NCBI RefSeq assembly: GCF_000720725.1
Contig: NZ_JOCQ01000160.1
Location: 1-14,005, forward strand
DNA length: 14,005 nt
Source of the DNA: Streptomyces rimosus subsp. rimosus
Lineage (GTDB): Bacteria; Actinomycetota; Actinomycetes; Streptomycetales; Streptomycetaceae
Direction of reading: 5' to 3'
The translations under genes and the position numbers were made by a program. Below the pieces are notes generated by a model. It made no database searches, was not told the DNA's origin, and saw only the letters and a list, made by a program, of their open reading frames with translations. Each line of letters opens with the position of its first letter. The first letter of the stretch is position 1. This document shows, piece by piece, positions 1-6,673 of this stretch.

Positions 1-125
1 GCGGGCTCTCCGGTGTCTGGGCGGGTGCGGGGCGCGACGGGCGCGGCGGCCGGGGGGGCCGGGCCCCCGCCTCCCCCGTCCCCGCCGGCCCGCCGCGCTC
101 GTCGCGCCCGGCACCGGCCGAAACC

Positions 126-1445
126 GTGGACAGCCCGCGGATCGTCGCGCTGGCCGCCTCCGTGGCGGGCGGACGGGACGCCGCCGTACGGGAGTTCTGG
201 GCCGAGACCGAGGCGCAGGGCACCCCGCTCGTCGAGCCGATCCCGTGGGACCCGGAGCACCGGGCCGTCACCTTCCTGTGGCGCGGCACGGAGGACACCC
301 GCCGCGTCCTCCTCCTGGTCAACCGCCTCGTGGACCGCTCGCACCTCGCGGGCAGCCTGATGCGCCGCATCCACGGCACCGACGTCTGGCACCTCACCTA
401 CCGGCTGCGGTCGGACCACCGCGGGTCGTACGCCATCGCACCCGATACGGGGGGCGGTGCCGGGCGCCACCACACGTCGGCCGTGGCCGCGGACGACTTC
501 CAAGCCCGGCTGCTCCCGCTGCTCGCCGCGTCCGGGCCCGACCCGCTCAATCCCCGTACGGTTCCAGGCCGCTGGCAGGGAGCCGGCCGTTCGGTCTTCG
601 AACTGCCCGACGCGCCGCCGCAGCCGTGGCGGCCGTGGGCGCCCGCGGTCCGGGCGGCCGGGAGCGGCCGCCGGGGCCTCGTGGAGCAGCACCGGCTGAC
701 CAGCGCCGCCCTCGCGGCCCGGCGTGACGTATGGACGTACGTACCGCCGGGCCCGCTCCCGGACGGCGGCGCGGACACGCTGGTGCTGCTGGACGGCGAC
801 CTGTGGTTCGGGCGGCTCGGTGTGCAGACGCTGTTCGACCGGCTGATCGGGGACGGCGTGCTGCCGCCCCTGGTCGTGCTCGCGCCGGACGCCGTGGACA
901 ACGCCACCCGCGCCCGCGAGTTCGGCGGCCGGCAGGCGTACGTGAACTTCCTCGCCGCCGAGCTGCTGCCCTGGGCGGCGGCACGGCTGCCGGTGACGTT
1001 CGACCCGTCGCGCACGGTCGTCGCGGGCGAGAGCCTGGGCGGGCTCACCGCGCTGTACGCCGGGTTGGCGGCGCCGCGCCGGTTCGGCAAGGTGCTGGCC
1101 CAGTCGCCTTCGCTGTGGTGGCGGCCGGAGGGGCCGGGACCCGTGGACGGGACCGATGCCGCGGAGGGCCCCTCCTGGTTGGCGGAGGAATACGCGGACC
1201 GGACGAAGTACGCCGGTGGCGGCCCCCGCGACCTGCGGGCGCACCTGCGCGTCGGCCGCTACGAGGGGGACATGCGCAAACGGTCCCGCGAGTTGCGCGA
1301 CACGCTGCGCCGCCTCGGGCACTCCGTCGCGTACACGGAGTACAACGGCGGTCATGACCACGCCTGCTGGGCGGGCGGACTGGCGGAGGGACTGGTGGAC
1401 CTGCTGGGGCGGGCGGACGGCGGTACGAAGGAGGGCGGTGCGTGA
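126..1445 (+). CDS. fes: Enterochelin (ferri-siderophore) esterase, Fes family
   Basis: This is a 439-residue alpha/beta-hydrolase of the Fes type, which hydrolyses ester bonds of trilactone siderophores in the cytoplasm to release iron. The N-terminal Fes domain is recognisable in residues about 1-120 (VTFLWRG, then RRIHGTDVWHLTYRL and RGSYAI). The C-terminal esterase domain has the nucleophile elbow GESLGG with Ser303, and the family-typical GGHDHACW with catalytic His410. Length is close to that of known Fes proteins. I chose the GTG at 126 because the Fes domain begins almost at once. The frame is open back to the window edge but has no ATG, GTG or TTG there, and there is no clear Shine-Dalgarno sequence, so a start outside the window is not excluded. 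The 125 bases upstream are extremely GC-rich, with a G-run/C-run hairpin near 51-69. The stop overlaps the next start. No siderophore biosynthesis or uptake genes are visible here, so the true substrate (enterobactin-like or another triscatecholate) is inferred. Confidence 0.88.
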   Translation: MDSPRIVALAASVAGGRDAAVREFWAETEAQGTPLVEPIPWDPEHRAVTFLWRGTEDTRRVLLLVNRLVDRSHLAGSLMRRIHGTDVWHLTYRLRSDHRGSYAIAPDTGGGAGRHHTSAVAADDFQARLLPLLAASGPDPLNPRTVPGRWQGAGRSVFELPDAPPQPWRPWAPAVRAAGSGRRGLVEQHRLTSAALAARRDVWTYVPPGPLPDGGADTLVLLDGDLWFGRLGVQTLFDRLIGDGVLPPLVVLAPDAVDNATRAREFGGRQAYVNFLAAELLPWAAARLPVTFDPSRTVVAGESLGGLTALYAGLAAPRRFGKVLAQSPSLWWRPEGPGPVDGTDAAEGPSWLAEEYADRTKYAGGGPRDLRAHLRVGRYEGDMRKRSRELRDTLRRLGHSVAYTEYNGGHDHACWAGGLAEGLVDLLGRADGGTKEGGA

Positions 1446-1813
1446 TGTCGCTTCCGGTTGTGCTGCACCGCGCCTACTGCCTCCTCAAGTGCCGTGCCTA
1501 CCACGTGGTTCTGCGGACGCCCCGCTTCCGTACGGCGAAGTCCGTGGCGCCGGTGGGGCCGGTGCCGGGGGAGCGGCGGCCGGAACGTCCTAAACGGACC
1601 GTTGCGAGCCACCGGCTCGTTCCGGACCGCCCGTCACGGGCCGTTCCCGACCGCTCGGAACGGCGCGCCGCGGACCGCCGCCCCACCCCCTTGGGTCCTG
1701 CCCCGTCCGGTCCCGCCCCGTCCGGCCCCAGCCCCCGGCGTCCCGCCCCGGACCGCCTCCAGCGGTCCGTCCCCGACCGTCCTCACCGGCGTACCAAGGC
1801 CCTCGCCGGGTGA
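1445..1813 (+). CDS. Possible small Arg/Pro-rich hypothetical protein coupled to the esterase gene
   Basis: This ORF encodes 122 residues from an ATG that shares one base with the esterase stop (TGATG). A near-perfect Shine-Dalgarno AAGGAGGG (1428-1435) sits 9 bases before it, which is strong support for translation and for coupling to the esterase. I do not recognise the product. The first 35 residues are mixed (MSLPVVLHRAYCLLK start) and basic. The rest is low-complexity and Arg/Pro-rich, with a recurring VPDRPxR/APDR-type motif and a short GPAPS repeat. No membrane segment or known domain is visible. It ends just before a strong terminator. The third codon positions are GC-rich, but so are those of other frames here, so the repeats may simply reflect a GC-rich tail. 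If it is not real, 1446-1821 is a non-coding stretch with no other gene that I can see. Confidence 0.42.
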   Translation: MSLPVVLHRAYCLLKCRAYHVVLRTPRFRTAKSVAPVGPVPGERRPERPKRTVASHRLVPDRPSRAVPDRSERRAADRRPTPLGPAPSGPAPSGPSPRRPAPDRLQRSVPDRPHRRTKALAG

Positions 1814-1821
1814 CGGACGCG

Positions 1822-1860
1822 GCGCCCCGCCCCACCAGTGCCGGGGCGGGGCGCCTTTTG
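1822..1860 (+). terminator. Strong rho-independent-type terminator
   Basis: A perfect 13-bp GC stem (1822-1834 pairing with 1844-1856) encloses a 9-base loop and is followed at once by TTTT (1857-1860). It closes the esterase transcription unit and isolates it from the transporter gene downstream. Confidence 0.85.
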
Positions 1861-1953
1861 TACGGGCCGGTGGCGGGCGGCGGTCACGGGCCGCCCGCCA
1901 CCGGTCTTCTGTGACTCCCGCCACGCGCGCCTCTCCTGTCCCGCCCGGCTCCA

Positions 1954-1959
1954 TAAGAT
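1954..1959 (+). promoter_or_regulatory. Candidate -10 box (TAAGAT) for a leaderless transcript
   Basis: TAAGAT fits the actinobacterial TANNNT -10 consensus and ends 6 bases before the GTG start at 1966. That places the expected transcription start on or next to the start codon. No Shine-Dalgarno sequence lies in between, so translation is probably leaderless. I see no convincing -35 element. Confidence 0.5.
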
Positions 1960-1965
1960 CGGCCG

Positions 1966-2751
1966 GTGCCCGCAGACATATCGCTGACCACGACCCTCCT
2001 GCTGTGCGTGGCCGCCCTCGCGGCCGGCTGGATCGACGCCGTCGTGGGCGGCGGCGGTCTGCTGCTCCTGCCGGCGCTGCTCGTCGGCCTCCCGCACACC
2101 CCCGCCGCCTACGTCCTGGGGACCAACAAGTCCACAGCCGTCGTCGGCACGGCCGCCGCGGCATACACGTACGTACGCAAGGCCCCCGTCGACCTGCGCA
2201 CCGCCGTACGCATCGGACTGGCCGCGCTCGGCGGCTCGCTGGGCGGGGCGTTCTTCGCGGCGGGCATCAACAGCGAGGTGCTGCGCCCGCTCATCATGAC
2301 CGTGCTGGTGGGCGTGCTGGCGTTCGTCCTCTTCCGCCCGGCCTTCGGCACCGCGCCGCCGCCCTCCGGGCCCGTCACCCGGCGGCGCGTGCTGGCCGCG
2401 GTCCTCGTCGCGGGCCTGGGCATCGGCTTCTACGACGGGCTGATCGGCCCCGGCACCGGCGCCTTCCTCGTCGTGGCGCTGGCCGCGATCCTGCACATGG
2501 ACCTGGTCACGTCCTCGGCCACCGCGAAGATCGTCAACGTGTGCACCAACGTCGGCGCGCTGGCCATGTTCGCCTACCAGGGCACGGTCCTGTGGCAACT
2601 GGGCGCGCTGCTCGCGGCGTTCAACTTCGTGGGCGGCACGGTCGGCGCGCGCATGGCCCTCAAGCGGGGCGCCGGGTTCGTGCGCGGGGTGCTGGTCGTG
2701 GTCGTCGTCTCGCTGCTGTGCAAGCTGGCCTTCGACCAGTGGGTGGCCTGA
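1966..2751 (+). CDS. TauE/SafE family (DUF81) membrane permease
   Basis: This 261-residue polytopic membrane protein belongs to the TauE/SafE family, whose characterised members export sulfite, sulfoacetate or related organosulfur anions. The first half shows the hallmark ALAAGWIDAVVGGGGLLLLPAL (residues about 16-37), followed by GTNKSTAVVGTAAAA. The second half repeats the architecture with GIGFYDGLIGPGTGAFL and a motif equivalent to TNKS (SATAKIVNVCTNVGALA). About eight hydrophobic segments can be counted, as is usual for the family. The start is GTG at 1966, directly after a TAAGAT -10 box. The last helix ends near the C-terminus (VLVVVVVSLLCKLAF). It is a single-gene unit between two terminators, and no sulfur-metabolism neighbour identifies the substrate. 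Confidence 0.9.
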   Translation: MPADISLTTTLLLCVAALAAGWIDAVVGGGGLLLLPALLVGLPHTPAAYVLGTNKSTAVVGTAAAAYTYVRKAPVDLRTAVRIGLAALGGSLGGAFFAAGINSEVLRPLIMTVLVGVLAFVLFRPAFGTAPPPSGPVTRRRVLAAVLVAGLGIGFYDGLIGPGTGAFLVVALAAILHMDLVTSSATAKIVNVCTNVGALAMFAYQGTVLWQLGALLAAFNFVGGTVGARMALKRGAGFVRGVLVVVVVSLLCKLAFDQWVA

Positions 2752-2761
2752 GGGGCGAGCC

Positions 2762-2790
2762 CCGGGGAAGCGCGGGCCGCGCCTCCCCGG
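2762..2790. terminator. Shared hairpin between convergent genes
   Basis: A 13-bp stem (2762-2774 with 2778-2790, one G:T/A:C-type mismatch) and a 3-base GGC loop lie midway between the converging permease and cupin genes. There is no T-tract on either strand. It could terminate transcription in both directions, as GC-only hairpins often do in Streptomyces. Confidence 0.6.
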
Positions 2791-2807
2791 AGCCCGGCCC
2801 GCTGCCC

Positions 2808-3140
2808 TCAGTTCATGGACTTCGTCGCGGTGACGGCCGTCAGCAGGACGGCGGAGTCCTGCAGCGCTTTCAGGCCGTGCCGCTCGTGCGGGACCGGTAC
2901 GACCTGACCGGCGATCAGATCCCGGTCGTCGCCGGTGCCGGTCAGCCGTACCCGGCCGTGCAGCACCTGGAGGCTGGCTGCGGGCGGCGTGGTGTGCTCG
3001 TCCAGCGCGGCGCCCTCGATGAGCGCGATCACGGTCTGCCGGAGCGGGCCGTCCTGGAGGAAGAGATGGGCGCTGCGTCCGTGTGCCGAGGCCCTGGCGT
3101 CGTCGAGCTGGCGGCGGGTGAGGCTGCTGAGGTCGTCCAT
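2808..3140 (-). CDS. Small cupin-domain protein
   Basis: This is a 110-residue single-domain protein. The stretch from about residue 36 reads as a cupin: TVIALIEGAALDEHTTPPAASLQVLHGRVRL, then a GD-like turn, IAGQVVPVPHERHGLKALQDSAVLLTAV. The usual metal-ligand positions are partly kept (Glu48, His49, with His85 and His88 near the second motif). The preceding segment (MDDLSSLTRRQLDDARASAHGR) is helical and polar. The ATG at 3140 has GAAAGG about 8 bases upstream on the minus strand. Cupins of this size often bind metals or small ligands, or store stress-related metabolites, and no specific reaction can be assigned. It converges with the permease gene and is divergent from cutA. The reading frame stays open far upstream (to about 4478), but that extension is only the antisense shadow of other genes. 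Confidence 0.8.
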   Translation of the reverse strand: MDDLSSLTRRQLDDARASAHGRSAHLFLQDGPLRQTVIALIEGAALDEHTTPPAASLQVLHGRVRLTGTGDDRDLIAGQVVPVPHERHGLKALQDSAVLLTAVTATKSMN

Positions 3141-3310
3141 GACGCGGCCTTTCGATCGGGGTCCGCGGCGCCGGGACCGGCGCCGGTGCCGGAGTACTGG
3201 TACCCGTACCGGCCCGGCCAACCGCGCCGCCGCAGGGGTCCATCCTGACGGGTGGCCGGGCGGCTGCCGAATGGCCGGTGTACGCGGCGCGGGCCGGTGG
3301 CCGGAGGCAG

Positions 3311-3353
3311 GATGATCACGACGGTCCGTACGATGCGCAAGGACCCGATCATC
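3311..3353. repeat. Inverted repeat GATGATC ... GATCATC upstream of cutA
   Basis: Perfect 7-base arms at 3311-3317 and 3347-3353 are separated by 29 bases, 28-70 bases before the preferred cutA start. It could be an operator for cutA or form a leader hairpin. If the alternative start at 3312 were used, it would lie inside the coding region. Chance is not excluded. Confidence 0.25.
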
Positions 3354-3380
3354 GACCAGTGCCCGAAGGGGGACGTCCAG

Positions 3381-3758
3381 GTGCGAGGCGAACCGGCGGA
3401 GCGGGAACGGCCCGAGGAAGCCGCGGCGGACGACGGCGGCCCGGCCGGCTTCCTGACCGTCATGACGACGACCGACAGCGCCGAGAAGGCGGAGGCGCTG
3501 GCCCGCGGCGCGATCGAGGCACGGGTGGCGGCGTGCGCGCAGATCGGCGCGCCCGTCACGTCCGTGTACCGGTGGGAGCACGCGATCGAGACGGCTCAGG
3601 AGTGGCAGGTGCTGTTCAAGACGGCGGCGGCCCGGTACGCGGCGCTGGAGGCGTACCTCCTCGAAGCGCACGACTACGACACACCGGAGATCATCGCGAC
3701 GCCGGTCACGCGGGGCGGGGCCGGGTACCTCGCCTGGGTCGAGCGGGAGACGAGCTGA
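3381..3758 (+). CDS. cutA: CutA1-type divalent cation tolerance protein
   Basis: CutA is a small trimeric cytoplasmic protein linked to copper and divalent-metal tolerance, although its molecular role remains debated. The conserved core runs from about residue 24 to 121: FLTVMTTTDSAEKAEALARG, then ARVAACAQIGAPVTSVYRWE, EWQVLFKTA, and the family signature HDYDTPEIIATPV (HPYxxPEII in most members), ending GYLAWVE. I prefer GTG 3381 (125 residues) because GAAGGGGG lies 9 bases upstream and family members are about 105-115 residues. In-frame ATGs at 3312 (GGAGG only 4 bases upstream) and 3333 would add 23 or 16 non-conserved residues. The N-terminal Glu/Arg-rich stretch before the core is not typical. 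The serine protease gene follows within about 16 bases, so the two are probably co-transcribed. Confidence 0.88.
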   Translation: MRGEPAERERPEEAAADDGGPAGFLTVMTTTDSAEKAEALARGAIEARVAACAQIGAPVTSVYRWEHAIETAQEWQVLFKTAAARYAALEAYLLEAHDYDTPEIIATPVTRGGAGYLAWVERETS

Positions 3759-3774
3759 GGTGGGGCGGCGATCC

Positions 3775-4806
3775 GTGATGCGGCGAGGCGGCGACGGCGG
3801 GGCGGAAGGCGGGCCGGGCAACGGTCCGGGGCACCGCCGCAAGCACCGGCACAGACGACTGGCCCTGGGCGGGACGGCCGCTGCGGGGGTGGGGCTCGCG
3901 CTCTGCTTCCTCATGGCGCCCGCGAACGGCGCGTCCGCAGGGACGGCGCCCGCGAACGGCGCGTCCGCCGACGGCGATGACGGCGGCCGCGGCTGGACGA
4001 GCGAGGCAGCGGCGCGGTACTGGACGGCCGGGCGGATGGCCTCGGCCGTCCCCGCGGGCCCGGGCGGCGGCAAGGCCGCCGCGGCGCCCACCACCCGGAC
4101 CACGACGGCCGCCCCGGGGGCCGCCGGCTCCGCGCAGCACTTCGAGGGCGTGCCCTCGGTCGGCGTGCTCTTTTCTGTGGACCAGGACGCGAAAGCGCAC
4201 CACTGCACCGCCAGCGTCGTCCGCAGCCCGCGGCGCAACCTGATCCTCACGGCCGGGCACTGCAATCCGGGGTCGCGTGCGGCTTTTGTCCCGCAGTATC
4301 GTTCCGGCGCCCCGGACCAGCCGTACGGGATCTGGGCGATCGACCGCGGCTTCACCGACCCGCGGCGCACCGACACCGGCCCGGGATCGGACCTCGACTT
4401 CGCGTTCGCGACGGTCAAACCGGACGGCGAGGGCCGCGCCCTGGAGTCGGTGACCGGCGGCAACATCCTGTCCCGCACGCCCGGTTACACCACCGACGTC
4501 ACCGTCATCGGCTACCCGACGGCCCGCAACGACCCCGCCGACCAGGCCATACGGTGCGCGGTACGGACGACCCGGCTCACCGGCCAGCGGCAGCTGCGCA
4601 TGGAGTGCGGCGGGTTCTACGGCGGCACTTCGGGCAGTCCGTGGCTGAGCCGCTTCGACGAGCGGACGAAGACGGGGTACGTGGTCGGCGACATCGGCGG
4701 CCTGAACGGCGGCGGCCCCTCCGGCCCGGACAGCCACCGGACCTCCTACAGCCCGTACTTCGGCGCGGACGTCTTCCGGCTGTACGCCCGCGCCATCGTG
4801 GGCTGA
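3775..4806 (+). CDS. Secreted trypsin-like (S1/V8-type) serine protease
   Basis: This is an exported chymotrypsin-fold protease precursor of about 344 residues. The N-terminus is rich in Arg and His and is followed by a hydrophobic core (LALGGTAAAGVGLALCFLMA) and Ala-x-Ala-like sites, which reads as a Sec or possibly Tat signal peptide. The catalytic triad is visible, numbered from ATG 3778: His161 in LTAGHC, Asp207 in SDLDFAF and Ser285 in GGTSGSP. Two paired-looking Cys positions lie near the His and Ser motifs. Between the signal peptide and the domain is a low-complexity, Ala/Gly/Thr-rich linker or propeptide containing a 10-residue tandem repeat. GAGGTGGGG at 3757-3765 suits GTG 3775 or ATG 3778; an earlier GTG at 3760 has no such support. 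It follows cutA closely and converges with the SanA-like gene. The substrate is unknown. Confidence 0.85.
   Translation: MMRRGGDGGAEGGPGNGPGHRRKHRHRRLALGGTAAAGVGLALCFLMAPANGASAGTAPANGASADGDDGGRGWTSEAAARYWTAGRMASAVPAGPGGGKAAAAPTTRTTTAAPGAAGSAQHFEGVPSVGVLFSVDQDAKAHHCTASVVRSPRRNLILTAGHCNPGSRAAFVPQYRSGAPDQPYGIWAIDRGFTDPRRTDTGPGSDLDFAFATVKPDGEGRALESVTGGNILSRTPGYTTDVTVIGYPTARNDPADQAIRCAVRTTRLTGQRQLRMECGGFYGGTSGSPWLSRFDERTKTGYVVGDIGGLNGGGPSGPDSHRTSYSPYFGADVFRLYARAIVG
3915..3968 (+). repeat. Two-copy 30-bp tandem repeat inside the protease leader region
   Basis: The 24 bases at 3915-3938 recur identically at 3945-3968, a period of 30 bases. They encode APANGASAGT followed by APANGASADG. The repeat lies just after the signal-peptide core, where it duplicates an Ala-rich candidate cleavage or linker segment without changing the frame. 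Confidence 0.8.
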
Positions 4807-4815
4807 GGACGCGGG

Positions 4816-4849
4816 GACGGCGGCGGCGCGTCACCCCAGCGCCGCCGTC
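4816..4849. terminator. Hairpin at the convergent protease/SanA junction
   Basis: GACGGCGGCG (4816-4825) pairs perfectly with CGCCGCCGTC (4840-4849) around a 14-base loop. The hairpin lies over the last codons of the SanA-like gene and the space after the protease stop. It is a plausible bidirectional terminator, without a T-tract. Confidence 0.45.
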
Positions 4850-5535
4850 ACCCCGCCCTCCCGCGGTCCGAGGAAGTGGGGATCGGGCCGTACCGTCGCC
4901 TCGACCGCCGCCTTCGCTGCCGCGAACACCTCGCGGGTGCCGCCGTAGTACCAGGTGACGTCGTGCCGGTCGTCGACGCCGACCCCGTACGCGTCGAGCC
5001 CGGCCGCGTCGCACAGCGCCAGCGCGCGCCGGATGTGGAAGCCCTGGCTGACCAGCACGGCCCGGTCCACGCCGAAGATCCGGCGGGCGCGGGTGCAGCT
5101 GTCCCAGGTGTCGAAGCCCGCGTAGTCGCTGACGATCCGGTTCCCGGGCACGCCGTGCGCGACCAGGTACGTGCGCATGGCGTCCGGCTCGTCGTAGTCC
5201 TCGCGGCTGTTGTCGCCGGTGACGAGGACCGCGCGGACCTTGCCGTCCTCGTAGAGCCGGGCGGCGGCGTCCAGCCGGTGCGCCAGGTACGGGGACGGCT
5301 CGCCGTCCCACAGGCCCGCGCCGAAGACCATGGCGACCGGCGCAGCCGGAACGTCCTCGACCGTACGGACCCGGGACCCCGTGGTGGCGTTCAGCCAGGT
5401 CGCGGGCAACAGCGCCACCACACAGGCGAGCACGGCGACCTGGAAGGCCCGCCGCTGCCCGCGCCGCGTCCGGGGCAGGCGCACCCGGCTCCGTATGCGC
5501 CGCAGCCACCCGGCCCGCTGTGCCTGCTGTGTCAT
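4831..5535 (-). CDS. SanA/YdcF-like DUF218 membrane-anchored protein
   Basis: This 234-residue protein belongs to the DUF218 (SanA/YdcF) family, named after E. coli SanA, which affects envelope permeability and vancomycin sensitivity at high temperature. Residues about 1-28 are very basic (cytoplasmic side), and about 29-49 form one transmembrane helix (FQVAVLACVVALLPATWL). The DUF218 domain follows outside the membrane: VAMVFGAGLWDGEPSPYLAHRLDAAARLY, VRAVLVTGDNS, YDEPDAMRTYLVAHGVP and VSDYAGFDTWDSC, then LVSQGFHIRRALALC. These fit the family's G-(A/C)-G, TGD and F(H)-x-R-R-A landmarks. The enzymatic role, if any, is unknown in the family. The ATG at 5535 has a G-rich stretch (ACGGGGGC) a few bases upstream on the minus strand. 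It converges with the protease and diverges from the GGCT gene across 138 bases. Confidence 0.88.
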   Translation of the reverse strand: MTQQAQRAGWLRRIRSRVRLPRTRRGQRRAFQVAVLACVVALLPATWLNATTGSRVRTVEDVPAAPVAMVFGAGLWDGEPSPYLAHRLDAAARLYEDGKVRAVLVTGDNSREDYDEPDAMRTYLVAHGVPGNRIVSDYAGFDTWDSCTRARRIFGVDRAVLVSQGFHIRRALALCDAAGLDAYGVGVDDRHDVTWYYGGTREVFAAAKAAVEATVRPDPHFLGPREGGVTAALG

Positions 5536-5673
5536 CCGTTGCCCCCGTTGTTCTTGTTACTCCTGATACTTCTGCAAGCAGCGACGCGCCGTGGCCTGGC
5601 ATGGTTGCGGGAACGAGGGGCCCGGCCCCCCGTACGGCCCTCGGCCGTACGAGACCCGAAGGAGCCCGCCCGG

Positions 5674-6108
5674 ATGACCACCGAGCCCGAGCGCCTGCCG
5701 TTCTTCGTCTACGGAACGCTGCGCCCCGGCCGGGCCAACCACGCCCGGTGCCTGCGCGGCCGTACGGCAGGCGAGGAATCCGCGCTGGTCAGAGGCGTGT
5801 CGCTGTACGAGGGGCCAGGCTATCCGTACGCCGTGACCGGCCCCGCCGAGGCGGTCGTGCACGGCGATCTCGTACGGCCGCGGGCGGACGTCTACGACGC
5901 GGTGCGTGCCGCACTCGACCGGCTGGAGGGACACGTGCCCGGCGCTCCCGGCAACCTCTACGAGCGGGTGGCGCGGCAGGCCGAGTGCGCGGACGGCCGG
6001 AGCGTACGGGCGTGGGTATACGTGGCCGCCGAACCGCTCGCCGGGCGCCTGCGCACATCCGGCACACCGATACCCGGCGGCGACTGGCTGCACGGACGAG
6101 CGCACTGA
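5674..6108 (+). CDS. Gamma-glutamylcyclotransferase (AIG2-like) family protein
   Basis: This is a 144-residue GGCT-fold protein. Relatives cleave gamma-glutamyl amines or dipeptides to release 5-oxoproline, but many bacterial members have unknown substrates. The N-terminal signature FFVYGTLRPGRANH (from Tyr13) is the substrate-binding loop, and Glu85 in LDRLEG is at the expected catalytic acid position. The domain closes with LYERV, VRAWVYVA and a C-terminal SGTPIPGGDW tail. A strong GAAGGAG (5658-5664) 9 bases before ATG 5674 fixes the start. The in-frame open stretch reaching back to 4876 is only the antisense shadow of the SanA-like gene. It ends in a clear hairpin terminator. A decayed copy of its 3' end lies 1.7 kb downstream, across the accessory island. 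Confidence 0.87.
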   Translation: MTTEPERLPFFVYGTLRPGRANHARCLRGRTAGEESALVRGVSLYEGPGYPYAVTGPAEAVVHGDLVRPRADVYDAVRAALDRLEGHVPGAPGNLYERVARQAECADGRSVRAWVYVAAEPLAGRLRTSGTPIPGGDWLHGRAH

Positions 6109-6146
6109 GAACCCCGCCACTCCGATGGATGGGGGTGGCGGGGCTC
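6109..6146 (+). terminator. Terminator after the GGCT gene
   Basis: CCCCGCCAC (6112-6120) pairs with GTGGCGGGG (6135-6143) around a 14-base loop, just after the GGCT stop. The same hairpin could also stop the leftward DUF397 transcript. It has no T-run. Confidence 0.65.
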
Positions 6147-6173
6147 AAGGCCGGACAGCGCTACCGCGCCGCA

Positions 6174-6386
6174 TCACGCGGCGAAGAATGCGCCACTTTT
6201 GACGCCCGCGATGAACTCTGCAAACGAACGGGTGGGGACGGAGAGAACGGGCCCGTCCGGGTTCTTGCTGTCCCGGACGGGAACTATTCCGGTGGTCGTC
6301 TGCGCCGGGGCCCACTCAACACAGGAGCCACCATTGCCGCTGTAGGAAGACTTGGACCAGATGAGGGTTCGGGGGTCGGTGGTCAC
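6174..6386 (-). CDS. DUF397 domain small protein (Scr1/WhiJ partner type)
   Basis: This is an intact 70-residue DUF397 protein: LIWSKSSYSGNGGSCVEWA near the start, VPVRDSKNPDGPVLSVPTRSF in the middle and AEFIAGVKSG near the end, all family landmarks. Such proteins are numerous in Streptomyces and are normally encoded next to a WhiJ/AbaA/Scr1-type HTH regulator. In current annotation practice they are treated as toxin-like partners of antitoxin-like regulators, with roles in development proposed for some. The start is GTG at 6386, overlapping the preceding gene's stop (GTGA), with GGGAGGG (6393-6399) 6 bases upstream. The partner here is only a fragment, so this gene may be an orphan without its regulator. 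Third-position GC is lower than in the flanking chromosomal genes. Confidence 0.85.
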   Translation of the reverse strand: MTTDPRTLIWSKSSYSGNGGSCVEWAPAQTTTGIVPVRDSKNPDGPVLSVPTRSFAEFIAGVKSGAFFAA

Positions 6387-6562
6387 GAGGTGCCCTCCCG
6401 TATGTGCCGAATCATGCTTACTGATTCCGCCTGAGAAAGTGCGGCCGCCTGTAGCTGATGGTAGGCCTTCATCAGCGTTAGCACGGGGGTCAGTTCCCGG
6501 TCCAGACGGCCGTGGGTCTCCGACTCGACGTAGGAAACCACGGAGCGATCAGGCAGGGGACC
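6383..6562 (-). pseudogene. C-terminal remnant of a DUF5753 (Scr1/WhiJ-like) HTH regulator
   Basis: On the minus strand, a frame ending in TGA at 6383-6385 reads PLPDRSVVSYVESETHGR, then LDRELTPVLTLMKAYHQLQ and AALSQAESVSMIRHIREGTS. This matches the C-terminal end of DUF5753 regulators: a VxYVE strand followed by a helix ending AALSxxxS. Only about 58 residues remain. The helix-turn-helix and most of DUF5753 are absent, and no ATG or well-placed start precedes the homologous part. The frame runs back without recognisable similarity to the stop of the DUF4279 gene at 6674. The 4-base overlap with the DUF397 start is the normal arrangement of these pairs, so the pair was once complete and lost its 5' part. 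The family call rests on recollected motif patterns and was not checked by alignment. Confidence 0.7.
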
Positions 6563-6673
6563 ACGGCAGGCGTGTGTGCTCTGGAGCGGGGTTCGTCGGT
6601 TCTGCTGAGACGTTGGAGGCGCGATTCTCGTAAAACGTGGCAGTTTCCGGTTGCGTCGGCCGTCAGGTTGGGC

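Noticed and set aside
3199..3210. Palindrome GGTAC-CC-GTACC in the cupin/cutA divergent region
   Set aside because: It is short, and GTAC/CGTAC words are common throughout this window, so it is too likely to be chance to call an operator.
1783..3243. Long minus-strand open frame opposite the permease gene
   Set aside because: It is low-complexity with no domain, and is explained as the antisense shadow of the TauE/SafE gene.
4876..5673. In-frame plus-strand extension of the GGCT gene back to 4876
   Set aside because: It is antisense to the SanA-like gene. A strong GAAGGAG fixes the GGCT start at 5674, and YGTLRPG lies at the expected distance.
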